A stretch of DNA of 64,000 nt, taken from NCBI GenBank assembly GCA_020698575.1, contig CM036242.1, positions 14,985,124 through 15,049,123 of the forward strand, written 5' to 3'. The translations under genes and the position numbers were made by a program. The DNA comes from Bostrychus sinensis (Eukaryota > Chordata > Actinopteri > Gobiiformes > Eleotridae). Positions 36,459 through 47,093 of the stretch are shown piece after piece (within the stretch, counting starts at the first letter, position 1; the number at the start of each line of letters is the position of its first letter). Below the pieces are notes generated by a model. That model was given only the letters and a program-made list of their open reading frames with translations, was not told where the DNA came from and did not search any database.

Positions 36459-37851
36459 AGTTTAATTTATACTATAATTAAAGATAAAAGTTGAAGATAT
36501 ACAAAAATAAGTTCAAAAACTGTTGGAAAGCTGAATTTCTTGTGATTTGTTGAACATTTGCTGTATGTTGAAGTATGCTGAAGTGAAAAACCAAGGGGGT
36601 ATAGGAAAAAACACATTTGATGAACTCCCATAGGAATTGAAATGGCAGATAATCAAATAAAAATACTAAATATTTCACAAAATAACATGGAAAAATTACC
36701 AATAGAAATAGCCTTTTTGGTCTTCAGTTTACTTCAGTTATTTGTCATTTTTATAGATTTTATAGATTTACCATATGTGTAAGACCTTGTATAAAGTTCA
36801 GCTGCATTGTACTGGGCATTAGCATGACTATAGCTACAGAGGCTAATTCTGGCATCATTATGGTTTAAGCATTTTCCAAACATAACATTTTGCATTTGAG
36901 TGAAACAGACCACAAACATTTTTAGTGCACAAATCTGCATTAGCCACTAAAAGGGGTCAGTTAGCCACTTCATTTCAACTCAGTTCCCAGAGTACAGTAC
37001 TTTTTCCTGACTTAGTGCAAGGATTCTGCTGCAGCAATGGTATACTGGTCTGTAGTATCTCTAATTCTGTAAGACCTGGCCAGTGTCTAAGTTTCTATGA
37101 AGGCAAAACATCAACACTTTTGGTCCTAAAATATAGCCAAGTAAAAAAAAAAAAGATGCCTATTGAAGCTCAAGCGTAAACAATTCCGTCTATGCATTTA
37201 GGTGCACTGTAGAAAAATATTTAAGCCATTTTTATGAATGAAAGCCGCCTTAAATTAAATTAAAGACTACCAGATAATGACTCATGATGTCTGCGAGTTG
37301 TGTTATATCTCCGCTACAACCAAGGATACTTGTCCCTTAGGATATTTGTCCCTTCATATTGTGCACGTCCTATTACATGCGTTCACTAATGAAGCCGGAA
37401 TAGAATTACTGTTGTTACATCAGCGGGGGTCTGAGGACTGTCCTGCATAATAGGGAGGTAAGTGGAATAGATATGTGAAAGTGAATAAATAAGCCCAATG
37501 TAATTAATGAGGACCAATGATTGGACCGGTGATAATTAAATCAGCCGTGTTTTTCAATTTGCATGATTAAGATGTTAGTTAACGGTATGTTGTACCCACA
37601 CGTTACAGGTTGTTCATTCTCAAAATGTCAACATATCAGAATTCTCAGCACTGCACTTAATTATCTTAGGAGCTTTAAAACTATCAGCTAAATCAATTAA
37701 CTTTAATCTGCAAGCAATTAAAGTGTGACTTTTAGGAATGCAAATGTGCCCCCACACAGCTTTTATATCTCAGTATGCTTTACACACTCAGAAAAATGGT
37801 CATAACATATGTGCGAGACTTGATTGAGACATAGAAGATGTGATAGACCTG

Positions 37852-37884
<33 letters not shown>

Positions 37885-38427
37885 AATATTAGAGAGAATG
37901 CAGTAAGTGTTGAACTGTGACCTTTAAATATATGTAATGACAAAGCAGTACCACCACATTACAAAGACTGTATTTGACCTTTTTTTCCCATATAGCAACT
38001 CTATAAGGTGAACTTTGTAAGACCTAAGACTAATAGGCGAGAGTCTGGCTGTCAGAAGCAGCACAAGTTTATAATACACAACGCAACACAGACACACTGA
38101 TCATCTGAAATTTCACTTTGCTCTCTTTGTATTGGATTTGTTTTAGTCAGAGTAAACAGTAGAAGTGATAAAAGCAGTTAAAATATTATTTTGATAACAC
38201 AAGCATTTTCTAGGCATCAAGCAGTCCTGAATACTGCCTCTGCTAATTCACTTGTTGCTGCAGGTACTCCACTTTGTTTACACAAGCTTGCAACAGGCTT
38301 GTTCCTTATTAGTTATTAGTTCCTTTTGTAATGTTTTAAAAATAAAACATATTGAGTTAATGGGCTTGTAATATGAAAATTACCCAGCGGATATTTTGTT
38401 TCCTAAACAAGGTACACAGACATGTAC
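36454..38427. other. Intergenic, 37,250-37,780 a candidate conserved block
   Basis: The 37,250-37,780 part is repeat-free and rich in homeodomain-like words (AATTAATGAGG, GATAATTAAATCA, TTAATTATCTTAGG, GCAAGCAATTAAAG). It is followed by a 28-nt A run at 37,856-37,883. No gene is seen. Confidence 0.45.
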
Positions 38428-38950
38428 ACAAGGTCAAAATTAGTAGCCCTCTTGGAACAACTGAACATTTCTCTAAAGTACTGCCCAATATTGCCTCATT
38501 TTGGTTCACTTTGGAACATCAAATAAATATTCAAGATTTCTTTTTTTGAAAAAATATTGTGAAAATGGAGATGGTAAAAAATGATTAGCGATTCAGTGCT
38601 TTTACATTAATTAACACAGCACTTTCATTTTTGGGACCATGCTCAGTGGCCACCAATTTGGAGGATCTTGAAAAACTTGCATGGAAGAATGGGCTTATGT
38701 TCCTCAGGAGACATGTCAGCTTAGTTGGAAACTACCATGCGAGGCTGTTTTGAATAAGGAATTTTACACTATTGATTATTAATTGTCAAACGGATAATAG
38801 TTTGCCATTGCATTTTTTGCCCTTTTGCAGATGTCTTTGTTCTTGTGAGTGCAAACACAATATAAACAACTTGCATTATGGTTGTTGAAAAAACTAAGGG
38901 TTAAACTGTATTTGATTTCATCGAGAGGGCTAATAATTTTTACTTTAACT
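38428..38950. mobile_element. MITE with AATTAxTAGCCCTCT inverted ends
   Basis: The left end reads AAGGTCAAAATTAGTAGCCC and continues CTCTTG. The inverted right end reads AAAGTAAAAATTATTAGCCC and continues TCTCG. About 20 of 25 positions match. No transposase frame is present and no clear target duplication was found. The ends resemble those of Tc1-like fish elements, which is inference. Confidence 0.6.
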
Positions 38951-38956
38951 GAAACA

Positions 38957-39390
38957 TAATGACAACCTGCCTGATGCTGGTGGCCATGTTATGCCTGCCT
39001 GCCTAATATAAAGCCTCATATGCAGCAAACTGCACTGTGTCTGCTGACACCTTTCTATCAGAACCAGCAAGCAATTTGAGCTGCAGTAGCTTTTGATAGA
39101 TACTGACCACTGCAGACTGGGAGAACACCCCACAAAAGCTGCAGTTTGGAAGATACTCTGACCCAGTTGTACATCCATCATAATTTGGTCCTTGTCAAAC
39201 TTGCTGAAATTCTTATGATGGCAATTTTTCCTGCTTCTAACATATCAACCTTGAGGATGAAATGTTCACTTCCTACCAAATCTATCCCACCCACGAACAC
39301 ATACCATGATGAAGAAATAATCTGTGTTGTTCATGTCACCAGTAAATGGTGACAATGATATGCCTTATCTGTGTAAATACTATATTACTG
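38957..39390 (+). mobile_element. Dispersed teleost repeat
   Basis: The words GAACACCCCACAAAAGCTGC, CTGACCCAGTTGTACATCCA and TTTTTCCTGCTTCTAACATA are strings I recognise from a very common teleost repeat. It directly abuts the MITE ending at about 38,950. I give no superfamily. Confidence 0.5.
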
Positions 39391-41245
39391 AATATTTTCA
39401 CCTTAGCCATTTAAAAGATAAACTTCCCCTGGTGTTGTTTTAAAGAACCTAGATTACAGATCGTTCATTTATCTTCCTCCACTTTAATCCTGTTAGGGGC
39501 TGTGGGTGGCTGGAGTGTGTCGCAGCAACTATGGGCCTCAGGCAGAGTACACCCTGGACAAAAACTCTGCATTGGTACAGGAGGAAGTAGGAAATAAATA
39601 GGCACAACAAAAGAGACACCGCAATAGAAGTATTGCAAATGTGAGATGAAAACACCTCTGTGATTATTCTGTTGCATACAAATGTGCAGCGTCCATTGAT
39701 TAAATGCAATCTTTGTGAGTTTGATTTTTGTGCTTTTTAAAAACTAGGTCAGGATTAATTTGCATATTTTGACATTTAAACAATCCAGAGTGGTAAAAAA
39801 CTTCAAATGAAATCAGCCGCATTCACTTTCTGAAGTGGCTGAGTGGAAAAGGAGCCGGGCTTTGCTACTCAATTAGACTGCTCATATTACACTGTCAATG
39901 AAGAGGGCAGCACTTGACAATGAAGAACAATGAGCATTTCCCGGGCTTTCATGTCCAGCCGCGCGCTTATTGGGTCAAGTACTTTAACTGATATGCCATT
40001 TCGCTTTGTATTATTGTCAACATTAGAGCGGGCAAGGTGAAGCGTGGGGAAAAGAAAAGGTAAAAAAAAAAATAACTGAGAGACTTGCTTGCACACACCT
40101 CCTCCATCTCAATCTTGAACAGAGAAACTGCATTGTAACTCACTCGAATTGTCATAGTAACCTTTCCTTTTGCCCTAATGATTGTGGCAGAAGCCCAGAC
40201 ATTAGTAAGACACGCTTCAGACTGGAGGAAAAATACAGCCGTTTCAATCTTTTGATCTCTGGGGAAATCCTGGGAGGAGGGACGTGAATGGGCAGCGGTC
40301 CCAGTGGGGCCCACTTGCTTTAGAGCTGCAGTGTGGCATTCTGTGAACAGCAAAATAGGACAAGACGATATATCACAGACATCCAGAGTCAACCCGAGCC
40401 CTGTGCAGACATGCTTTGTGTGTGTATATGACAATAGAAAGGGGAATTTGTGAAGCTTTGGTAAAAATGATGCAAAACTTGAAATGTTGTTTTTCCGAGG
40501 CTTACACTTAAACACACTGCCTGTACAGTGGAGTAGTAGCAGTATGGCACATGAGTTGTCAGAAAGTCACTCATGCTGGAAAATACAGTATTTTGTTGCA
40601 TTAAAATGTGTTAAGTGTCATGGAAAGAGAGAGTTAGAAAAGTTGAAAGCCAATTGTTGCTGTCAGCTTGATGTGTGGTAGTTGTGTGGCATGGGCTGGA
40701 GGAGAATGACAGACATGAATGACAAGTCAAAAATAAAAATATCAGGTGGAGACTGTTACCCACACCAGTCATAAAATCAGTGCACATTGAATGTGGAAGA
40801 ATTACATTTTGTGCAATATTTTTTGTACATATGCTATGTTATGATTCTGTGTAGCAATGATTTTCTAAATGCAAAGCCAAGTTCCATAACTTTAACCAAA
40901 TAAACTCCAACTGGTCTGGATGGGCCTCATGATCCTTCTCTCAGAGCTGAGACACTGCATAGACTGCGGAAAATATCTTACTATGACAAATCCAGCTGTT
41001 TTTAAGTGTGCTGCTTTAAGCCCATGAGAAACTTTTCTGTAGCCTTCAACACACTACATAGTTTGCAAACATGCATTACAGCTCAGTTGTGTTAACAGTA
41101 TGTTTGGAAAAGGTAATACCTAAAATAATAACAAGGTGGACTTATTTTGGGTAGCTTTAGTTGGCAAGGGTCATGTTGCTGTCTATGAACACAACTAGTG
41201 GGAATAGGTTAGGCAATTAGCTCACTTTACACATTTAGAAACAAA
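39391..41245. other. Intergenic, about 1.9 kb without a gene
   Basis: The region 39,800-40,420 is repeat-free with higher GC. A 182-codon minus-strand frame at 39,967-40,515 lacks any domain, crosses an A run and is not called. Possibly regulatory DNA. Confidence 0.4.
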
Positions 41246-41395
41246 AACAGATTTATTTGAGTGCACCTTGGGGGCTTACCTGTTGGGGCATGTACATGTG
41301 CCAGAGCAGCCTGGGTTTGATTCTGGGCTCAGGCTGTTTTTTTTGTTACTGTTGCTTCCATAAAGGCATAAATAGCCAAATAAAATTTTTTAAAA
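41246..41395 (+). mobile_element. tRNA-derived SINE
   Basis: TTGGGGGCTTACCTGTTGGG is A-box-like and CCTGGGTTTGATTC is B-box-like, followed by a T-rich linker and an A-rich tail. No cloverleaf closes. Confidence 0.55.
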
Positions 41396-41559
41396 GAGAT
41401 TTATTCATTAAATATTGTTCTTTTGGCCTTCATGCAACATTGTGCTTTCAAAATCATAAAAAAAACATAAATGCACTTCTCCAGCAGTGTGCAATTAGTC
41501 TGCTTTGGGGCAGCTGGGAGAAAGAGAAGTAATTCAATTTCTGCTGGGTTCAACTTTTT

Positions 41560-41645
41560 CCATCATCTTTCTAAACTATTTTAGTTATAAAAGATGAAAT
41601 ACTAATCTAGAGATGTCCAAAATATTCTAAAATTTTGTGGAAAAA
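41560..41645 (-). mobile_element. Short fragment of the ~450-bp dispersed family
   Basis: GATGAAATACTAATCTAGAG followed by ATGTCCAAAATATTCTAAAA matches, in inverted orientation, the 5' part of copy 3 (34,410-34,450: GTGAAATACTAATGCAAAGG). Confidence 0.55.
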
Positions 41646-41650
41646 TAGCA

Positions 41651-41675
41651 TAATAATAATAATAATAATAATAAT
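41651..41675. repeat. (AAT)n microsatellite
   Basis: Eight consecutive AAT/ATA triplets. Confidence 0.9.
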
Positions 41676-41689
41676 GCATCAGTCTTACA

Positions 41690-41835
41690 GTCTTATACAT
41701 TGATGCATGCAAGGTGGCTGAAGTGTCTTGCCTAAAACACAACAACAGCATGAGCAGGGGGGAAGTTGGATTCGAACCACCAACCTCCCGGTGCCTCCTG
41801 TCGTTAGGTTAGGCCATTTTGTGGGCGGGGGACAT
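41690..41835 (-). mobile_element. tRNA-derived SINE, decayed
   Basis: The minus strand carries GGTTGGTGGTTCGAATCC (B box) followed by a tail ending in GGCAAGACACTTCAGCC. It corresponds to the element at 2,800-2,947. Confidence 0.6.
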
Positions 41836-42989
41836 CTGCACTTTGAATGTAATCCAATGAATTTAAAAGTTAGCCAGGGATACAAACAAACTGTACTTGT
41901 TTTTTTGCTTTCACAACAGTCTCCCTAAAGTGTTCCTGAAATAGTACAATGAGTAACCATTGATCTGTCCTTAAAAACAGCCAGTGAGTGTAGATGGAGC
42001 ATAAGAAAGTGTATCCAGAGAGTCCCAGTGGTGGTGACTTGTGCACCTCCAGACGTGGAGGCCTCACACTGCACCGGCTCTGTGATTAATACCACTGACA
42101 AAGCAGTAACTAATGATCGATTGAGGATGCCTGGATTCTAAAGACCATTTCCCCTTCACTTACTTTGCCTTTTTCAAAGCCATCTGATATTTTGATCAGC
42201 AGTGTGGGGCCATGTCAGTGGAATTAATCACTCATTTCAAATTAGAGCCGTCTTATTTGCTCAAAGTTCAACTGGAAGAAAAGAGTGTCAATGTATCTTT
42301 TACATGAAGATGCTATGAATAACATTAACACACTTTTGATGATGGTAAATATTCTGGGACTAAGACGACGCCCGGCTTTGAAGTACATGTCAGACATTAA
42401 TGCATGTTTGAAAGAAGAAAACACAGATTAGACTCACCAACAGGTTCTGTCATCACCACACGCTTTATAACTGCGTATTGACTTTAACAGTCGCAGTGAT
42501 CTGAGTTAAACGCCCCCTCCCACTCTCGCTGTTTTATATACTCAACCCTGTGAATGCGTCTGTGTGAATGTCAAAGAAATCCTCATTCCAAGTAAGGCAA
42601 AACATGGCTCAACATTTACAGCTTAATATATTATGCAGCAGCAGCTTTTTCAAAAGATGATTGGAGAATTCCCTTCTGAAATGCAGCTGCAACATCAAAG
42701 TGTGAGTGGGTGGGAAATTAAATGGTACAGAAATAAATAATAGTAGACTTGATGTCTTTGCTAATTGGGATCTCTGGCACTCGGGTCAAAAGGCCTCCGA
42801 CGGCAAAGCCTTGGAGAAAGTGCTGTGTTTTGTTTTCTTGAGTACAATAACATGTTATGGCCTTGTGTATTGTCTCACTGCTTGACCTGCATGTATGACA
42901 CTGAACGTGCACAAGCTCTTTCCATTTGGTGAAGACTTTTCATGAGTGTATGCATGTCAGAATGGGTGCCCTAAGTCAAGTCAAATCAG
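41836..42989. other. Intergenic, about 1.2 kb without a gene
   Basis: No supported gene. 42,060-42,900 is repeat-free and of balanced composition. Confidence 0.4.
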
Positions 42990-43185
42990 TTCATTCATAC
43001 CGTTTAATATTTTCAGTATTTCCTTCTTCCATTGAAATTTGCATGCAGCAGGAATTCAGTAACTTAACATTTGGGAAGGATTGGTTTTCTGTTTCTAAAG
43101 TGTGCAGTCTTTTTAATTTGGTAAATGAGGTGAGCTTTTGTAGTAGATGTCTTTCTTGGCCACACACTGTAGAGTGCTTCTAAAC
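42990..43185 (+). repeat. Half of an old ~195-bp duplication (partner 44,945-45,140)
   Basis: Shared blocks in the same order and orientation include a TTTAATATTTTCATATTT-type stretch, GCATGCA, TTAACxTTTGGGA, GTGCAGTCTTTTxAATT, GGTAAxTGAGGT and CTTxCxTGGCCA. The solo LTR sits just past its right edge. Confidence 0.65.
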
Positions 43186-43191
43186 CATAAC

Positions 43192-43211
43192 TGTCAGGGT
43201 TAGGGGAACAA

Positions 43212-43242
<31 letters not shown>

Positions 43243-43624
43243 AAACTAAAAGAGACCAACCCCCCCCCCCAAAAAAAAAAAAAAAAAAAAAAAAAAAACT
43301 AAGGCAGAGCAAAAAGAAACAAAAACTGGGAAAGACAGGAGGCTGGTGCAGGAACAAGGACAAGCCTAAACTCCACAAGACGTGACAATAATTCCACATA
43401 ACACAACAATGATCCAACAAAGGGCAGGGGAGAACACAGGGCTTAAATACACACAGGGATGAGGCACAGGTGAAACACTTTAAGGCGGGGCAGGCAATCA
43501 CAAGGGCGGGAAACACAAGAGGCAGGAAGTAAACCAGAAAAAAAAGGAGGACAAACCAAGACTACAAAATAAAACACAAGAAAAACAAAACACAGAAAAC
43601 AGGACACAGACAAGGAACCTCACA
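43192..43624 (-). mobile_element. Solo LTR of an LTR retrotransposon, 433 bp
   Basis: The plus strand begins TGTCAGGG and ends CCTCACA, so the minus-strand LTR begins TGTGAGG and ends CCCTGACA, the canonical TG..CA form. ATAAC lies directly outside both ends (43,187-43,191 and 43,625-43,629), a perfect 5-bp target duplication. On the minus strand a TGTGTATTTAAGCCCTGTGT segment (around 43,440-43,458) is a good TATA-box promoter, as in gypsy-type fish LTRs. There is no internal region or second LTR, so it is a recombined solo LTR. A G33 run and a C/A run near 43,208-43,298 lie in its 3' part. Confidence 0.85.
43208..43298. repeat. Homopolymer cluster: poly(G), then poly(C) and poly(A)
   Basis: About 30 G, then 20 nt of mixed sequence, then C10 followed directly by A28. 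The G and C runs can pair or form quadruplexes. The Pro-rich reading frames across it are artefacts. The run lengths may be assembly errors. Confidence 0.9.
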
Positions 43625-43653
43625 ATAACATAACAAAGAATGGTGCCATAGGC

Positions 43654-44214
43654 CAGCGTTTCCCAAGCAGGGGTATGGTGATCCCAGGGGTACGTGAGCA
43701 TTTTATGGGGGGTTATTGGAATTATTATTTTTTTTAATAATAAAAGAAAGAAATTGCGATCTTTTCATATTAAACTATTGAAACTTGTGAAAGACAAGCT
43801 CAAGTTTCTCAATTGAAGATTGGTTGATAAAAAATTATTGATTGAAATGAAATTACTACACATATAATTTGAATAGGCCTATTATAAAGCTTGTTTCAAA
43901 GGAGAGTTATTTGAATGGCTATTTTTCAAAGTTTTTGTCAATTAATGAGTTTTAAAAATATAAAAAAATAAATTTAATAGAAGTTCACACTGTTATATTT
44001 GTATATTTTTTGTTATATTTGTAATAAAAAATAGTTTTTACAATAAAGAAAGTATAAAATGTCTTTAAACTAACATACACAGATGACCAATGTATGATGT
44101 TTATTTTTTTGTTTTTGTTTTTTGAAAAATTAAGACACAAACAAATGAGGGGGTACTTACTTTATGATAAAAAGTCCAAGGGGTACGCAACACAAAGACG
44201 TTTGGGAACCACTG
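43654..44214. mobile_element. hAT-like MITE, 561 bp
   Basis: The left end CAGCGTTTCCCAA and the inverted right end CAGTGGTTCCCAA match with two mismatches. The flanks CCATAGGC (43,646-43,653) and CCACAGGC (44,215-44,222) are a 7 of 8 match, as for an aged 8-bp duplication. The GGGGTACG words near both ends are typical of the family. The interior is AT-rich and non-coding. Confidence 0.82.
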
Positions 44215-44222
44215 CCACAGGC

Positions 44223-44944
44223 AAACCAGACCACAATACTGTCCTTGTATGGAGGAATCAGCATTAGCCACCAAATAATGAAAATATGAAATATAAATAA
44301 ACAGGTTTTAGCCACTGACAACCTAAAAGATACATAATACAGCTTTCTGCATTTTCATATTTGCCAGACAAAGAGTTAAAAAAATGTTGCAAACCACAGT
44401 TGTTTGTCAGGGTTCACCAGGGCTGTTTCTTGTGATATGTGGACTATGCACATGCACAAAGCCCCCATGCCACTATGGGGCCTCAAAGCTGAAAATAAAT
44501 GTAGGATATAATGTCATAATTAATTTAAATAGCTCTGAGCTATAATCTGGTGTATTTACGGCACTAGCTGTTCATTAATACACGCTGTCCCATCCAAATA
44601 AATAAATAAGTAGTTGTTGTACAGATGTCTGCTAAATGTTATCCTCCTTTGAAAGTTGTTTCTCAAATAATAGCCACTTAACATTACTTTAGTATTACTT
44701 ATGATTCATTTTAAGTGACCAGTAAATATTAGGCCTGTTGTTGAGCAGTGCATTATTCTTCTTAGTGCATCATTTCTTTATTATTCATTTTTGGCTTGGT
44801 AAGTAAATTTTAGGAAATATAGATCAGCAAGTATTTATTTTTGCCATCTGCCATTTTATTTAATGTTTTTATTTTATTCCCTGGTAAAAATGAATGGGAA
44901 AAATCACCACTCTTGTCAACAAACTGTGGGTGTAGATTCTTAGT
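44223..44944. other. Intergenic, nothing recognised
   Basis: AT-rich sequence without coding signal. Confidence 0.45.
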
Positions 44945-45140
44945 TCTGAACACATTGTTTACTATTTAATACTTTTCATATTTGCTTTTCTAACAATGCT
45001 GCATGCATCAATAATTCACTTCTTTAACCTTTGGGATGTTTTGGTTCTACACACTTTGTGCAGTCTTTTAATTAGGTAACTGAGGTTAGGTTTAAGATGC
45101 CTTCCATGGCCATAAATTCTTTCTCTATAGACTAATATAT
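44945..45140 (+). repeat. Second half of the ~195-bp duplication (partner 42,990-43,185)
   Basis: Aligns by eye at roughly two thirds identity over its length, with shared GTGCAGTCTTTT and GGTAACTGAGGT blocks. The transposon-filled 1.8 kb between the halves was added at least in part later. Confidence 0.65.
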
Positions 45141-45430
45141 AAACATGTTTTATAGGGGTTTGAGTGCAGTAAACGGGATAGTTTGGTGTTTTGTAAATGT
45201 AGTTCAAATAGCAAGGTTTGGATATAATTAGATTACTTTAAATAGTTAGTACACAGTGCAGTTTAGAGAAACAAACAGGAGCAGAGCAACAGAGAGTAAA
45301 TGATGTATACTGCTCCAAATATGTGTCAGGGGATAATTTATTGGATGTTGCAGTTCAGAGTTTGGCAATGTATAGGAAGTGCTAAATAATAAACATTTAT
45401 TAACAACAATAATAAACAAATAAAAAGTAG

Positions 45431-45432
<2 letters not shown>
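45141..45432. other. Intergenic, nothing recognised
   Basis: AT-rich spacer. Confidence 0.4.

Positions 45433-45491
<59 letters not shown>
45433..45491. repeat. (AT)n microsatellite, about 29 units
   Basis: Uninterrupted alternating AT. Confidence 0.97.
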
Positions 45492-45494
<3 letters not shown>

Positions 45495-45563
45495 ATGGAA
45501 AACATGTTAGTTGTTCATTTAGCAAACAGTATATCTACCAGCATAGTCAAATCAATGTCTATG

Positions 45564-45592
45564 GCAATGACTTGACAATGTCAAGTCATTGC
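45564..45592. repeat. Perfect 29-nt palindrome
   Basis: GCAATGACTTGACA and TGTCAAGTCATTGC flank a single central A. Confidence 0.95.
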
Positions 45593-45603
45593 TCCTGTCT
45601 GTT

Positions 45604-45607
<4 letters not shown>

Positions 45608-45634
<27 letters not shown>
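45608..45634. repeat. Poly(A) tract, 27 nt
   Basis: Uninterrupted A run. Confidence 0.9.
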
Positions 45635-46469
45635 CTAAAATGAAAAAAAACTGTGCTGACACTAATCTACTTTAGAAACTAATATCTAAAAATACATTTT
45701 GTACTAAAATGATATGCATTTGATGGACCATTCTTGCAAAACACTGCAACCAGAACCAATCTTAGCACCACCAGCAGTGTTTTTAGCTACCAAATTGCAT
45801 AAGAGTCCTCTGTGACAAAAAAGTTCACAAAATGATACATATTAATAGATTAAAAACTACAAAACGCAGCTCTCCCTCAAGCCCCCGTCTCCCTGTCTGT
45901 CTCATGCACTACGCTGCTGCCAAGTAACATCACCAACACTAGAGGGCTCCCTCCCTGGACAACACGTCTGGCTGTCACTCATACCCACAGCCTCACACAC
46001 GCTGAGAGAAGAATGCAATGGTAAAGTTTTTTTTTTTCCTCCCCAGTGTCTTCTTGTCCTTCTTTCTTGAATATGTTTTTGTGTGTATGACTCCTATTTT
46101 CATATCAACAATTAAATGATAGAAGTACAATTCTAGAAAAACATATGGCAGTAAATAACCTGCATATTTTCTCATATACATTTAATACATCAGTTTAAAT
46201 AGCCTCTCATGTCCACAGCTGACTTACATTTGTGGCCACGTGTTAATATAAGCATCTTACTTCTTAATGCATCTTCCTGCATCCACTGTAACACAAGATA
46301 TCATATAATCTTACAATCAGATTTTAGCAATAAAATGTAACCCAAACCCTAAAGGTGGGGCAGTTGTATCTCTTTTAGTTGTATTTTTGGTGTATACCTG
46401 CTTTCTAGCCATTCTTAGAGTCTTGGCTTCTGCGTTGGTGCCCATCTGTTCCTTTCTTTTAACCCTTCT
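45635..46469. other. Intergenic DNA just upstream of the cdh8 promoter zone
   Basis: AT-rich with no repeat recognised. It may contain proximal regulatory sites of the downstream gene. Confidence 0.4.
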
Positions 46470-46990
46470 CGAATGACTGCGTGTAAACGAGCAGCATCGT
46501 GTACGTTTCACTTACCGCGTGGCCTACTTCATTTAACTATTAAGCCTTACAGGAATGATGGCCAACTCGCGCGTAATGAAGAAGCATACATAGAAATTAT
46601 CTTTGTTCCCCCTTTACCTATGCGCACCTATGCACCTACGCCACGGTTCCTTATCTCTAACTATCGTCTGCAATCTGAGACGGCAACCTTTGCGCGTCCA
46701 CGGCAGGCACGCGTTCATTTGCGCGCCTGTTGACCCGGCTCCTCATCAATCCAATGAGCGCAGCGGAGGGGAGGCTCTCTGTTCGCCGCCGCGCGTCTCT
46801 CCTCCATCTCCTGCTCACTTTTCCAGTCGGCCAGCGAGCCTGTCGGAGCTCCTAACACTCCACACACACACACACACACACACTGCCTTCACACCAACAA
46901 CAAACCACCGCGGCTCCGCTTCTTCGCATTGCCAGGATTTCTACCGTCTCCACTCCACATTTCCCTCCAGCGCTTCGAATGAAACGCACC
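46470..46990 (+). promoter_or_regulatory. cdh8: CpG-rich promoter-like region of cdh8
   Basis: After 46 kb of AT-rich DNA, CpG density rises sharply, with GCGCGTCCACGG, CACGCGTTCATTTGCGCGCC and CGCCGCCGCGCG words between 46,560 and 46,800. It contains a (CA)n run at 46,861-46,882. No TATA box is obvious, so the start site cannot be fixed. Its position just before a good splice donor on the plus strand makes it the likely cdh8 promoter. Confidence 0.55.
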
Positions 46991-46991
46991 G

Positions 46992-47028
<37 letters not shown>

Positions 47029-47093
47029 CCTTCTTCTTCTTACATACTGAAGGAAATTATGCAGCAGCGCGGAAGGATGCAGGTCTCATTGCA
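46800..47093 (+). other. cdh8: Probable non-coding first exon of cdh8 (5' edge unknown)
   Basis: The right edge is set by a strong donor, with ATTGCA before GTAAGTAT at 47,094. The left edge is arbitrary because the transcription start is not visible. It includes a T34 run (46,995-47,028) and two upstream ATGs, at 46,979 and 47,059. An alternative reading is that the T34 plus TTCTTCTTCTT tract is the pyrimidine tract of an acceptor with AG at 47,051-47,052; the exon would then start at 47,053. Confidence 0.5.
46979..47050 (+). promoter_or_regulatory. Upstream ORF read through a poly(T) run
   Basis: ATG at 46,979 opens MKRTGV, continues as a Phe run from the T34 tract, then Leu codons and TY before TGA at 47,048-47,050. 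Its frame and stop depend on the exact T count. Confidence 0.35.

Noticed and set aside
39967..40515. Minus-strand open frame of 182 codons, the longest outside the Rex3 copy
   Set aside because: No domain and no gene structure around it, and it crosses a poly(A) run; overlapping frames are also open, as expected by chance in this composition.
43064..43516. Minus-strand frame with a poly-Pro and poly-Phe stretch
   Set aside because: It arises from the homopolymer cluster inside the solo LTR.
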